Assembly: GCA_002314055.1 (NCBI GenBank)
Contig: DCBP01000052.1
Span: 1-9,258 of the forward strand
Source: Prevotella sp. UBA1104
Lineage (GTDB): Bacteria > Bacteroidota > Bacteroidia > Bacteroidales > Bacteroidaceae
Reading direction: 5' to 3'
DNA: 9,258 nt
The position numbers were made by a program, and so were the translations under genes. Shown piece by piece: positions 1-6,626 of this stretch. A model generated the notes under the pieces. That model saw nothing but the letters and a program-made list of their open reading frames with translations, was not told where the DNA came from and did not search any database. The stretch's first letter is position 1, and each line of letters starts with the position of its first letter.

Positions 1-303
1 CTAACTGGACACCCTAGCAATTTCTATATTTCGCCAACAATGGAATGTTCTGCCAAAGGTCCCGTAAAGTCGCAACATGGAAAGACCCGCTATGATATTA
101 TGGATTTTGTGCTCACGCAAAACAATGACTGCCTGACAGAGGCTCGGGCAATGAATCTGCTCGACGATGTGAGCCAGGCAGAGAGTCCTACGGATGTTAC
201 AAGCCACACGCAATGGTCGGTGGTCTATAACCTCACGGAGCGCAAGGCCACGGTTTGCGTGAACAGAAATTACAGTAAGCCGTTTACCTTTTATATAAAG
301 TAA
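1..303 (+). CDS. Linear amide C-N hydrolase (choloylglycine hydrolase-like), 3' fragment
   Basis: The frame is open from the window edge, so only the last 100 codons are present; an internal ATG at position 40 is not taken as the start because the coding frame continues upstream. The C-terminal pattern SHTQWSVVYNL followed by NYSKPFTFYI resembles the final beta strands of Ntn-type amide hydrolases (bile-salt hydrolase, penicillin V acylase and related Bacteroidota enzymes), in which a T-x-W-S-x-V-Y-D/N segment precedes the last strands. Such enzymes cleave linear amide bonds using an N-terminal cysteine nucleophile, which here would lie outside the window, so catalytic competence and export cannot be judged. 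The substrate cannot be told from the fragment. The gene converges on the MATE gene and ends 11 bp before a long hairpin. An alternative is the acyl-CoA:6-aminopenicillanate acyltransferase (C45) branch of the same fold. Confidence 0.62.
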   Translation, partial: LTGHPSNFYISPTMECSAKGPVKSQHGKTRYDIMDFVLTQNNDCLTEARAMNLLDDVSQAESPTDVTSHTQWSVVYNLTERKATVCVNRNYSKPFTFYIK

Positions 304-314
304 AAAAGTGTTCT

Positions 315-373
315 AAATTTTGATAGCCTGTTTTCTTAAAAATGTTTTAGTGAAAACAGGCACATCAAAATTT
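315..373. terminator. Bidirectional hairpin terminator between convergent genes
   Basis: The left arm is 315-335 and the right arm 352-373. AAATTTTGAT (315-324) pairs with ATCAAAATTT (364-373), and GCCTGTTTTC (326-335) pairs with GAAAACAGGC (352-361), with a one- versus two-base bulge between the two perfect 10-bp stems. The loop is 16 nt (336-351). The outer stem carries A/T runs on each side, so the structure can end transcription from both directions. The right arm covers the stop codon of the MATE gene (365-367). Confidence 0.75.
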
Positions 374-1711
374 CAACTCCTTCTTCAAGTCTCTGAACAC
401 GCTCCATGCCACGGGCACAGATAGAAGGAAAGAGCACAAATCAGACACTGCCTGACTCATTTCCACACCGGTAAGTCCCAGAATTTTAGGCAATAGTATT
501 ACCGCAGGGATAAAGAATAGACCGCTCCTTGCCGCTGCCACGATGTTGGCGCGGATTGGTTTGCGTGCCGTTTGGGAGAGCATGTTGGTAAGGATTATTA
601 CGGCAATAAGAGGATAAGTGGCAAGTTGCCAGCGGAAGGCTGCACAGCCCACGGCGATGACATGTGGGTCGTCGCGGAATTCGCTTATGATGGGAGCCGT
701 GAATAAAAATCCTATTATGGTGAGAGAGATGAAGAATACGGTACCTATCTTCACGCAATACATGTAGCCCTCATGAATTCTGTCGTATAACTTCGCCCCA
801 TAGCAAAAACCGCAGAGGGGCTGAAAACCCTGTCCCAGACCTACGATGCCGGCATATACGAAATTGGATATGCGGTTAACGATAGACATTCCGGCAATGG
901 CTGCATCGCCATAAGCACCGGCAGAAATATTGAGCATTATGGTGGCAATGCTCGCCAGTCCCTGTCGGGAGAGCGACGGTGTGCCTCCGGCGATAATCTC
1001 CTTTATTAGTTCCCGTGAGCAGCGGTAGTTTCCGAAGCGGATGGCGATGTTTCCCTGATGGTGGGTCATATTGAAGAGAATGAAGAAGCTCGTTGTCTGA
1101 CTGACGAGGGTTGCAACGGCAGCTCCCGTGATTCCGAGACAGAAATAGAAAATAAGGATAGGGGCAAGCACTACGTTAAGCAGCACACCACTCAGTATGC
1201 CGTACATGGCATAGCGGGCGTTGCCCTGAAAGCGCATCTGGTTGTTCAGTGTGAAAGAGCTGGTCATGAAAGGTGCTCCGCAGAGGATTATGCCGAGATA
1301 ACGTTCCGTATATGGCAGGATAGTTTCCGTGGAACCAAGAAATATGCATAGTTCTGGCAGAAAGATAAGTCCGATGATGGCAACGAGCAGTCCGAACGAA
1401 AAACTGTAAATCAGTCCCGTTGCCGCCATGCAACTCGCTTTTTCCGTTTCCTTCGACCCGAGACATTGCGAGATATAGTTTCCCGATCCGTGACCGAAGA
1501 AGAAGCCGATAGCCTGTATTATAGCCATTATAGAGAAAGAAATCCCCACGGCAGCTGTGCTCTGCGTGTTAATCTTCCCCACATAATATGTGTCAACCAT
1601 ACCGTAGATACTCGTTACGAGCATCGATATGATAGTAGGCACCGCCATACTCAGAATAACCTTGTGTACCGGTGCATGCGTCAAGAAAGTATAATTATCC
1701 TTATGATTCAT
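365..1711 (-). CDS. MATE family efflux transporter
   Basis: The 448-residue inner-membrane protein belongs to the multidrug and toxic compound extrusion family, whose members export cationic drugs, dyes or metabolites in exchange for Na+ or H+. Its length is typical (about 440-460). It has about 12 hydrophobic segments in two MatE halves, roughly residues 17-180 and 237-400. Family-like landmarks include PTIISMLVTSIYGMVDTYYVG near the N-terminus (about residues 25-45), NNQMRFQGNARYAM (156-169), and GLGQGFQPLCGFCYGAKLYDR (291-311), the equivalent of the first-half signature in the second half. The ATG at 1709-1711 fits the usual N-terminus (MNHKDN, then a short cytoplasmic stretch). No Shine-Dalgarno or clear sigma-ABfr promoter lies immediately upstream; the leader is made of heptanucleotide repeats and a hairpin. 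Transcription could come from dacB, 189 bp upstream on the same strand. The substrate is unknown. Confidence 0.93.
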   Translation of the reverse strand: MNHKDNYTFLTHAPVHKVILSMAVPTIISMLVTSIYGMVDTYYVGKINTQSTAAVGISFSIMAIIQAIGFFFGHGSGNYISQCLGSKETEKASCMAATGLIYSFSFGLLVAIIGLIFLPELCIFLGSTETILPYTERYLGIILCGAPFMTSSFTLNNQMRFQGNARYAMYGILSGVLLNVVLAPILIFYFCLGITGAAVATLVSQTTSFFILFNMTHHQGNIAIRFGNYRCSRELIKEIIAGGTPSLSRQGLASIATIMLNISAGAYGDAAIAGMSIVNRISNFVYAGIVGLGQGFQPLCGFCYGAKLYDRIHEGYMYCVKIGTVFFISLTIIGFLFTAPIISEFRDDPHVIAVGCAAFRWQLATYPLIAVIILTNMLSQTARKPIRANIVAAARSGLFFIPAVILLPKILGLTGVEMSQAVSDLCSFLLSVPVAWSVFRDLKKELKF

Positions 1712-1905
1712 AATTTATAATTCATAATTGGTCAAAGACCAATAACTCCCCATTCCTAATTCCCCATTTTCCATTCCTAATTCTCCATTTCCCATTCCTA
1801 ATTTCCCATTCCTAATTTCCCATTCCTAATTCCTAATTCCTAATTCCTAATTCCTAATTCCTAATTTCCCATTCCTAATTCCTAATTCCTAATTCCTAAT
1901 TCATC
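1706..1905. repeat. Heptanucleotide tandem array filling the dacB-MATE gap
   Basis: From 1752 to 1898 there are 21 consecutive 7-bp units with no insertion or deletion. Fourteen are exactly ATTCCTA, including runs of six (1822-1863) and four (1871-1898). The other seven are ATTTCCC (four times), ATTCCCC, ATTTTCC and ATTCTCC. Between 1787 and 1828 ATTTCCC and ATTCCTA alternate, giving a 14-bp higher-order period. The last unit (1899-1905, ATTCATC) contains the dacB stop codon. On the other side, after a 4-bp break, related heptads ATTCATA, ATTTATA, ATTCATA (1706-1726) run through the MATE start codon. The pure unit places a stop codon in every frame within 21 bp on both strands, so the array is non-coding. 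Slippage should make the copy number variable. Confidence 0.92.
1727..1743. repeat. Perfect hairpin just upstream of the MATE start
   Basis: ATTGGTC-AAA-GACCAAT is a perfect 7-bp stem with a 3-nt loop. On the transcript of the MATE gene it would sit 15 nt upstream of the start codon, where it could affect ribosome access. There is no U run after it, so it is unlikely to be an intrinsic terminator for dacB. It interrupts the heptad array, occupying heptad-length blocks 1727-1733 and 1734-1740. A regulatory role is inference. Confidence 0.5.
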
Positions 1906-3232
1906 TACACATCGCCTGACAAATCTTGTCCTGGAAATTTCTTCCAGACGATTTGTATCTGATGCCCGAGTTGATGATAGAGAAGCAGAGCACGTGGCCG
2001 TTGGCCGCTGTGCAGTAGCCGGCAAGCGAACTGATGCCCGTCACGGTGCCCGTCTTAGCCCTCACGTTATCGTGAGCCGCACCGCGGTGCATGCGCTCGT
2101 CGAGCGATCCGTCAACGCCTGCAATCGGCAGACAGTCGTAGAGAGTCTCGAAAATCCGTTTGTCGTGGTAAGCATATTTCAAGAATGCCACCTCCAGTTC
2201 CGCCGACACATAATTATATAGCGACAGTCCGCTGCCGTCGGCGATATAATATGCCGACGGTTTGAACCCTAATTTAGAAATCAGCCTGTTCACCGCCTGT
2301 CGTCCGTTCTTCGCTGTAGCACGGCTCCTAATCATTCCGTCGGAGGCAATCTGGTAGAAGATAGCTTCAGAATATAGGTTGTCGCTACGTTTGAGCTGTC
2401 TGTGCATTACGGTAGTAATAGGCGTCACCTTTTTATATATAGTATTGGCGTTGCCAGGCATATTTCCCTCGCGGCATCTGCCAGTAAGTACGATACCCTT
2501 TTGGCGCAGTCGTCTTGTCAGTCTGTCGCCGAATTCATCCTTTCTTCCTACAACAAGCGGTGAGAGCACGGGATTATCATCGTCCCAACACCATCCCTCG
2601 CCCATGCGGTCAGCGTCCTTCATCGTGAGGTCCAGACAGATGTCGCCTTTAATGGTATCGATGCCGAGCGCCGCGATGCTGTCGGCAATATTGCTGATGT
2701 CGCTATTGGCGAGAGTAGGGTCGAAGCCGCCCTTGCAATAAATATTGCCGTCAAGTGCCAAGCTGTCAATGCGTCCTGTATAGGCAACACGGGTTGTCAG
2801 TTTGTAGTCGCTGCCGAGCCTGTCGAGGGCAGTAACGGCAACAATCATCTTCAGGGTGCTTGCCGGACGGAGAAGCTGTCGCTCATTAAATTCAAAAAGA
2901 GTAGAATCGGCAGTAAGGTCGTATATCTTCATCCCCACAGCCGATGTGTTGAAGATAGTGGTGCCCTTGAAAATGTTGTCGATACGCTCCAGCATGTTCT
3001 GCGGCCACGGCAGAGAGTCGTTAGCAGTCTCGACAGCATCCGTCTCGTTTGTTTCGCCGGCATCCGCAACCACATCCATCGTGTCCACATCTACGGTGTC
3101 CACATATATCTCAGTCGGGGCATAGTCCGTTTTCGCAATAGTCCATGTGTTCTCTCTTGTGGCGTAGAGCGGCGACAAAGCCATGGCGGCAGCCGCTATT
3201 ATGCCACAGTAAAATATCTTTTTCCTTTTCAT
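1901..3232 (-). CDS. dacB: D-alanyl-D-alanine carboxypeptidase/endopeptidase, PBP4 type (peptidase S13)
   Basis: This exported low-molecular-mass penicillin-binding protein trims or hydrolyses D-Ala cross-links of peptidoglycan. All three serine-acyltransferase motifs are visible: S125-T-L-K128 (in RPASTLKM), S283-D-N285 and K393-T-G395 (in RAKTGTVTG). I chose the ATG at 3232 (443 aa) because it gives a clean signal peptide: MKRKK, a hydrophobic stretch IIAAAAMALS, and possible cleavage after PLYA (residue 24). In-frame GTG 3265 and ATG 3256 would add 11 or 8 residues and cannot be excluded. Residues about 36-72 form an acidic, Thr/Val/Asp-rich linker, probably disordered, before the catalytic fold starts near residue 80. 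GGFDPTLANSDI (168-179) fits the usual G-x-x-D/N-P-x-L of S13 enzymes. The region between SxxK and SxN is about 155 residues, compatible with a PBP4-type inserted domain. The gene diverges from nadB and lies upstream of the MATE gene on the same strand. Confidence 0.93.
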   Translation of the reverse strand: MKRKKIFYCGIIAAAAMALSPLYATRENTWTIAKTDYAPTEIYVDTVDVDTMDVVADAGETNETDAVETANDSLPWPQNMLERIDNIFKGTTIFNTSAVGMKIYDLTADSTLFEFNERQLLRPASTLKMIVAVTALDRLGSDYKLTTRVAYTGRIDSLALDGNIYCKGGFDPTLANSDISNIADSIAALGIDTIKGDICLDLTMKDADRMGEGWCWDDDNPVLSPLVVGRKDEFGDRLTRRLRQKGIVLTGRCREGNMPGNANTIYKKVTPITTVMHRQLKRSDNLYSEAIFYQIASDGMIRSRATAKNGRQAVNRLISKLGFKPSAYYIADGSGLSLYNYVSAELEVAFLKYAYHDKRIFETLYDCLPIAGVDGSLDERMHRGAAHDNVRAKTGTVTGISSLAGYCTAANGHVLCFSIINSGIRYKSSGRNFQDKICQAMCR

Positions 3233-3321
3233 CCGAATACGCTGCAATAAAACCATTGCCGTCACATCAAATAATAGCCTTTAAAAAAGATGCATAGTGG
3301 CGGCAATCTATAAAACGCTGA

Positions 3322-3329
3322 CAAAATTA
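3322..3329 (-). promoter_or_regulatory. Candidate -7 box for dacB
   Basis: Read on the minus strand this is TAATTTTG, an exact match to the Bacteroidota -7 consensus TAnnTTTG. No good -33 TTTG is found at the usual distance; only a T-rich stretch lies there. Transcription from here would leave a leader of roughly 80 nt before the ATG at 3232. Confidence 0.45.
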
Positions 3330-3424
3330 CTTATTTTCGTTTAAAGAAAAAGAATATTTACTATTAAAGAATGTGATAAGAAACAAAAAGCTATGTATAT
3401 TTACATGTTTTCAGAAAATCTTAT

Positions 3425-3432
3425 TACTTTTG
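3425..3432 (+). promoter_or_regulatory. Candidate -7 box for nadB
   Basis: TACTTTTG matches TAnnTTTG exactly and is followed by an A-rich leader. The expected start site, about 7 bp downstream, would give a leader of under 20 nt before the ATG at 3457. The -33 position has only TTTAC (3400-3404), a weak match to TTTG at about 20 bp spacing. Confidence 0.55.
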
Positions 3433-3456
3433 CAGTTATAAATAAAAACGCGTTTT

Positions 3457-5046
3457 ATGGTTTATAAATACGATTTTCTAATAATCGGCGCTGGCGTAGC
3501 AGGAATGAGCTATGCGCTGAAGATTGCCCGTGAGCATAAAGGAAAGATTTGTCTTATCTGCAAAACTTCGCTCGACGAGGCCAATACCTATTTTGCACAA
3601 GGTGGAGTTGCTTCGGTAACAAACCTCAAAATAGATAATTTCGAGAAACATATTGAGGACACAATGATTGCCGGCGACTATATCAGCGACCGCAAGGCTG
3701 TGGAGCAAGTAGTTAGAAATGCTCCGTCGCAGATCGAAGAACTGGTGAAGTGGGGAGTGAATTTCGATAAAAAGGAAGACGGCACGTTCGACCTTCACCG
3801 TGAGGGCGGACACTCTGAGTTCCGTATTCTTCACCATGCCGACGACACCGGAGCTGAGATTCAGCGTGGACTGATGGAGGCAGTGCGCAGCAATCCTGAT
3901 ATCGACATCAAGGAGAACCATTTTGCTGTGGAGATTATCACGCAGCATCATCTCGGAGTGGTAGTAACAAGACGCACACCTAATATCGAGTGTTACGGAG
4001 CATACGTGCTGAATCCCGACACGCAGAAGGTGGATACCTATCTGAGTAAGGTAACGCTGATGTGTACCGGTGGATGCGGTGCCGTTTACCAGACCACTAC
4101 AAACCCTGTAATAGCCACTGGCGACGGCGAGGCTATGGTTTACCGTGCAAAGGGAACGGTGCAGGACATGGAGTTCGTACAGTTCCATCCCACATCGCTC
4201 TATCATCCGGGAGAGACGCATCCGGCATATCTCATAACAGAGGCAATGCGTGGATATGGCGGCATATTGAGACTGCCTAACGGGGAGTCGTTTATGGAGA
4301 AATACGACAAGCGACTGTCGCTTGCCCCACGAGATATCGTGGCTCGCGCCATCGACAAGGAAATGAAAATCCATGGCATCGACCATGTCTGTCTTGACGT
4401 TACCCATAAGGACCCAGAGGAGACGAAACATCACTTCCCGAATATATACAAGAAGTGCTTGAGCATCGGTATCGACATAACAAAGGAGTATATTCCTGTT
4501 CGCCCGGCAGCACATTATATGTGCGGCGGAATAAAGGTAGACCTCAACGGCGAGTCGAGCATCAAACGACTTTATGCCATCGGCGAATGTTCGTGCACCG
4601 GACTGCATGGCGGTAACCGTCTGGCGAGCAACTCGCTCATCGAAGCTGTGGTTTATGCCGATGCAGCAGCAAAACACAGCTTGGCGCATGTTGACGAGTA
4701 TGACTTCAACACCCGTGTGCCGGAATGGGACGACGAGGGTATGATGACAAATGAGGAGAAGGTGCTTATCACACAGAGCGTGAAAGAGGTAGGGCAGATT
4801 ATGAGCAACTACGTGGGTATCGTTCGCAGCGACCTTCGCTTGAAGCGTGCTTGGGATAGACTCGACTTGCTGTATGAGGAGACTGAGGCTCTCTTTAAGC
4901 GTGTGAAGGCAAGTCGCGACATCTGTGAGCTTCGCAACATGATTAATGTGGGGTATCTTATCACTCGTCAGGCTATCGAGCGCAAGGAATGTCGCGGACT
5001 GCATTTCACTATCGACTATCCACTGCATGCCTACGACAAGAAATAA
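3457..5046 (+). CDS. nadB: L-aspartate oxidase
   Basis: This cytoplasmic FAD enzyme oxidises L-aspartate to iminoaspartate, which quinolinate synthase (NadA) condenses with dihydroxyacetone phosphate in de novo NAD synthesis. At 529 aa it has the usual length. The dinucleotide-binding signature G11-A-G-V-A-G16 follows a short hydrophobic strand. YFAQGGVASV (45-54), HREGGHSEFRILHHADDTG (114-132), MEFVQFHPTSLY (238-249), TEAMRGYGGILRLPNGE (261-277), LAPRDIVARAID (289-300), VRPAAHYMCGGI (348-359) and LHGGNRLASNSLIEA (383-397) are the successive family blocks. H244, R292, H353 and R388 occupy the positions of dicarboxylate-binding or catalytic residues of the fumarate reductase/NadB family. The C-terminal helical domain (about 430-529) is complete. 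The LHGGNRLASNSL block argues for NadB over succinate dehydrogenase or fumarate reductase. No nadA or nadC is in the window. The start has no Shine-Dalgarno, only an A-rich leader. Confidence 0.96.
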   Translation: MVYKYDFLIIGAGVAGMSYALKIAREHKGKICLICKTSLDEANTYFAQGGVASVTNLKIDNFEKHIEDTMIAGDYISDRKAVEQVVRNAPSQIEELVKWGVNFDKKEDGTFDLHREGGHSEFRILHHADDTGAEIQRGLMEAVRSNPDIDIKENHFAVEIITQHHLGVVVTRRTPNIECYGAYVLNPDTQKVDTYLSKVTLMCTGGCGAVYQTTTNPVIATGDGEAMVYRAKGTVQDMEFVQFHPTSLYHPGETHPAYLITEAMRGYGGILRLPNGESFMEKYDKRLSLAPRDIVARAIDKEMKIHGIDHVCLDVTHKDPEETKHHFPNIYKKCLSIGIDITKEYIPVRPAAHYMCGGIKVDLNGESSIKRLYAIGECSCTGLHGGNRLASNSLIEAVVYADAAAKHSLAHVDEYDFNTRVPEWDDEGMMTNEEKVLITQSVKEVGQIMSNYVGIVRSDLRLKRAWDRLDLLYEETEALFKRVKASRDICELRNMINVGYLITRQAIERKECRGLHFTIDYPLHAYDKK

Positions 5047-5074
5047 TTTCGTGCAACTATAACTTATAGCTATT

Positions 5075-6487
5075 ATGAGAAGAATGATGACTCTTGCCGT
5101 GGCTCTCTTTGCCGGAGTTGCCATGGCGTTTGCCACAGACTATGGCAAGTATTACCAGAACCTGCCGGTGAAGATGCAGCAGCCTACGGCTCCCGAGATT
5201 TCAGACTATAGTGTGAACATAAAGGATTTTGGCGGAGTGGGCGACGGACTGACGCTCAACACTGATGCCTTTGCCAAGGCTGTTAAGGCTCTCGACAATA
5301 AAGGTGGCGGACATCTCATCGTTCCGGAGGGCGTGTGGCTCACCGGACTCATCTCACTGAAGGACAATATCGATCTTCATCTCGAGAAGAACGCCATTCT
5401 GCTTGCTACTCCTGACCGCACGCAGCATTTTAAGGTGAAGGATGGCGTAAAGGACAAGAAACCGTCGCCGCTAATCTCGGCAAGCAAGCGCAAGAACATA
5501 AGCATTACCGGCGAGGGAATAATCGACGGCAATGGTAGTGTGTGGCGCCCGGTAAAGCGCTCTAAGGTGAGCGATGTGGAGTGGAAGGAGTTTCTCGCCA
5601 TGGGCGGAACGGAGAAGGAGGGCGGAAAACTATGGTTCCCGTTCAACCTGAAGCATCAGCCTAATCTCGCCGACACTCCGGAGGCTCAGGAGAGCTTGAG
5701 AACTCATCTTATCCGACTGACCGACTGCGACCAGGTGCTTGTCAGCGGCATAACGATACAGAACTCACCTAAGTTTCATCTCATACCTACACGCTGTACA
5801 AACGTTATCGTGGATGGCGTAACAATCCGCTGTCCGTGGAACGCACAGAACGGTGATGCTCTCGACATCAGTTGCTGCCGCAACGTGTTGCTCGTGAACA
5901 ACACCATCGATGCCGGCGACGACGGTATCTGCATGAAGGGTGGGGCAGGCAAGAAGGCTGCGCCCGACGGACCGTGTGAGAATATCCTCATCCAGGACAA
6001 CACTGTATATCATGCTCATGGAGGATTCGTCATCGGTTCGGAGTTTTCTAATGGCATGAAGAATATTGTGGTGCGCCATAACCGCTTCTCGGGGACCGAC
6101 ACCGGACTGCGTTTTAAGAGCGGTATCGGCAGAGGCGGAAAATGCGAGAATATCTTCATCAGCGACATCATGATGACCGACATAAAGGATGAGGCTATCA
6201 TCTTTGAGTGCAGTTATGCCGATAAGAAATACAGTGTGAAGGAAGACAATGGCAAAGTTGTTGTTCCGAAGAATGCCGAGTGCGTGCCGGAGTGGAGCGA
6301 CATACATATCAGCAACGTGGTATGCCGCGGGGCAAAGACTGCCGTCAGTGCCCACGGACTGCCTGGCTACGACTGTCTGAAAAACATCACCATCGACAAC
6401 TCCACCTTCTTCTATACACAGAAGGACAAGGATATTGATGCCGGAGCAGACGTGAAACTCACCGGCTGCAAGTTTGCTACGTTCTAA
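5075..6487 (+). CDS. Secreted glycoside hydrolase family 28 (polygalacturonase-like)
   Basis: The 470-aa right-handed beta-helix protein is predicted to hydrolyse alpha-1,4-galacturonide bonds in pectin or rhamnogalacturonan. Residues 1-20 (MRRMMTLAVALFAGVAMAFA) form a signal peptide with likely cleavage before TDYGK; no lipobox cysteine is present, so a periplasmic or secreted enzyme is likely. The N-terminal pectate-lyase-type segment is VNIKDFGGVGDGLTLNTDAF (47-66). Catalytic blocks in order are NGDALD (259-264, the equivalent of NTD), AGDDGICMKGG (280-290, the Asp pair D282-D283), AHGGFVIGSE (314-323, H315) and LRFKSG (345-350, the RIK-like substrate-binding motif). These follow the variant common in Bacteroidota GH28 enzymes rather than the fungal consensus. 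The gene starts 28 bp after nadB on the same strand, so the two may share a transcript; no separate promoter is evident. No SusC/SusD partner is in view. Exo versus endo action and exact substrate cannot be told. Confidence 0.93.
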   Translation: MRRMMTLAVALFAGVAMAFATDYGKYYQNLPVKMQQPTAPEISDYSVNIKDFGGVGDGLTLNTDAFAKAVKALDNKGGGHLIVPEGVWLTGLISLKDNIDLHLEKNAILLATPDRTQHFKVKDGVKDKKPSPLISASKRKNISITGEGIIDGNGSVWRPVKRSKVSDVEWKEFLAMGGTEKEGGKLWFPFNLKHQPNLADTPEAQESLRTHLIRLTDCDQVLVSGITIQNSPKFHLIPTRCTNVIVDGVTIRCPWNAQNGDALDISCCRNVLLVNNTIDAGDDGICMKGGAGKKAAPDGPCENILIQDNTVYHAHGGFVIGSEFSNGMKNIVVRHNRFSGTDTGLRFKSGIGRGGKCENIFISDIMMTDIKDEAIIFECSYADKKYSVKEDNGKVVVPKNAECVPEWSDIHISNVVCRGAKTAVSAHGLPGYDCLKNITIDNSTFFYTQKDKDIDAGADVKLTGCKFATF

Positions 6488-6491
6488 GTAA

Positions 6492-6513
6492 AAGAGCAAC
6501 GATAATAAAGAAA
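6492..6513 (+). repeat. Direct repeat, copy 1 (after the GH28 stop)
   Basis: This 22-bp sequence beginning AAGAGCAACGA and ending AATAAAGAAA begins 4 bp after the stop codon of the GH28 gene. It matches 8220-8241 at 21 of 22 positions (T at 6503 versus C at 8231). Copies are 1728 bp apart and enclose the ATPase-nuclease gene. Its last A residues overlap the left arm of the terminator. Confidence 0.8.
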
Positions 6514-6546
6514 ATCCCACAGTTGATAAGGCTGTGGGATTTTTTT
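6511..6546 (+). terminator. Intrinsic terminator after GH28
   Basis: The stem AAAATCCCACAG (6511-6522) pairs perfectly with CTGTGGGATTTT (6532-6543) around a 9-nt loop, and seven T residues run from 6540 to 6546. It lies 23 bp after the GH28 stop and should end the nadB-GH28 transcript. It also separates the next gene from read-through. Confidence 0.9.
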
Positions 6547-6559
6547 GTCAATGTGTTAA

Positions 6560-6605
6560 GCCAAAAATTTGGCATTTCCATTTTTTCGTCGTATCTTAGC
6601 GACGT
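6560..6605 (+). promoter_or_regulatory. Sigma-ABfr-type promoter with two palindromes, for the ATPase-nuclease gene
   Basis: The -33 box is TTTG (6568-6571). After a 20-bp spacer comes TATCTTAG (6592-6599), 7 of 8 to TAnnTTTG. The start site would be near 6606, leaving a leader of about 20 nt that is A-rich (AAAAAAAGAAAAGCGG) before the ATG at 6627. Two inverted repeats sit on the promoter: GCCAAA-AA-TTTGGC (6560-6573) covers the -33 box, and CGTCG (6587-6591) with CGACG (6600-6604) exactly brackets the -7 box. Repressor or activator binding is possible but is inference. Confidence 0.55.
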
Positions 6606-6626
6606 AATAAAAAAAGAAAAGCGGAT

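Larger units (their letters stand above)
3233..3456. other. Divergent intergenic region between dacB and nadB
   Basis: This AT-rich 224-bp spacer holds one candidate -7 box for each divergent gene (3322-3329 minus, 3425-3432 plus), with about 95 bp between them. Apart from a weak 5-bp inverted repeat (TTTTC...GAAAA, near 3334-3350), I see no riboswitch-like fold, convincing operator or small ORF. Confidence 0.6.

Noticed and set aside
1727..1743. Intrinsic terminator for dacB
   Set aside because: The stem is perfect but short, A/T-rich at its base and not followed by a T run on the minus strand.
1712..1760. Sigma-ABfr promoter for the MATE gene
   Set aside because: On the minus strand the only TTTG is in the hairpin loop, and no TAnnTTTG occurs at suitable spacing.
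1752..1903. CRISPR array
   Set aside because: The repeats are contiguous 7-bp units without spacers, there are no cas genes, and the pattern is a simple tandem repeat.
3478..5136. Open frame of 552 codons on the minus strand opposite nadB
   Set aside because: It is almost wholly antisense to an unmistakable nadB with all family motifs. Its translation is Cys/His/Leu-rich with no recognisable domain, and its openness follows from the codon usage of the sense gene.
5765..6520. Open frame of 251 codons on the minus strand opposite the GH28 gene
   Set aside because: It is antisense to conserved catalytic blocks of GH28, with no plausible protein features or promoter.
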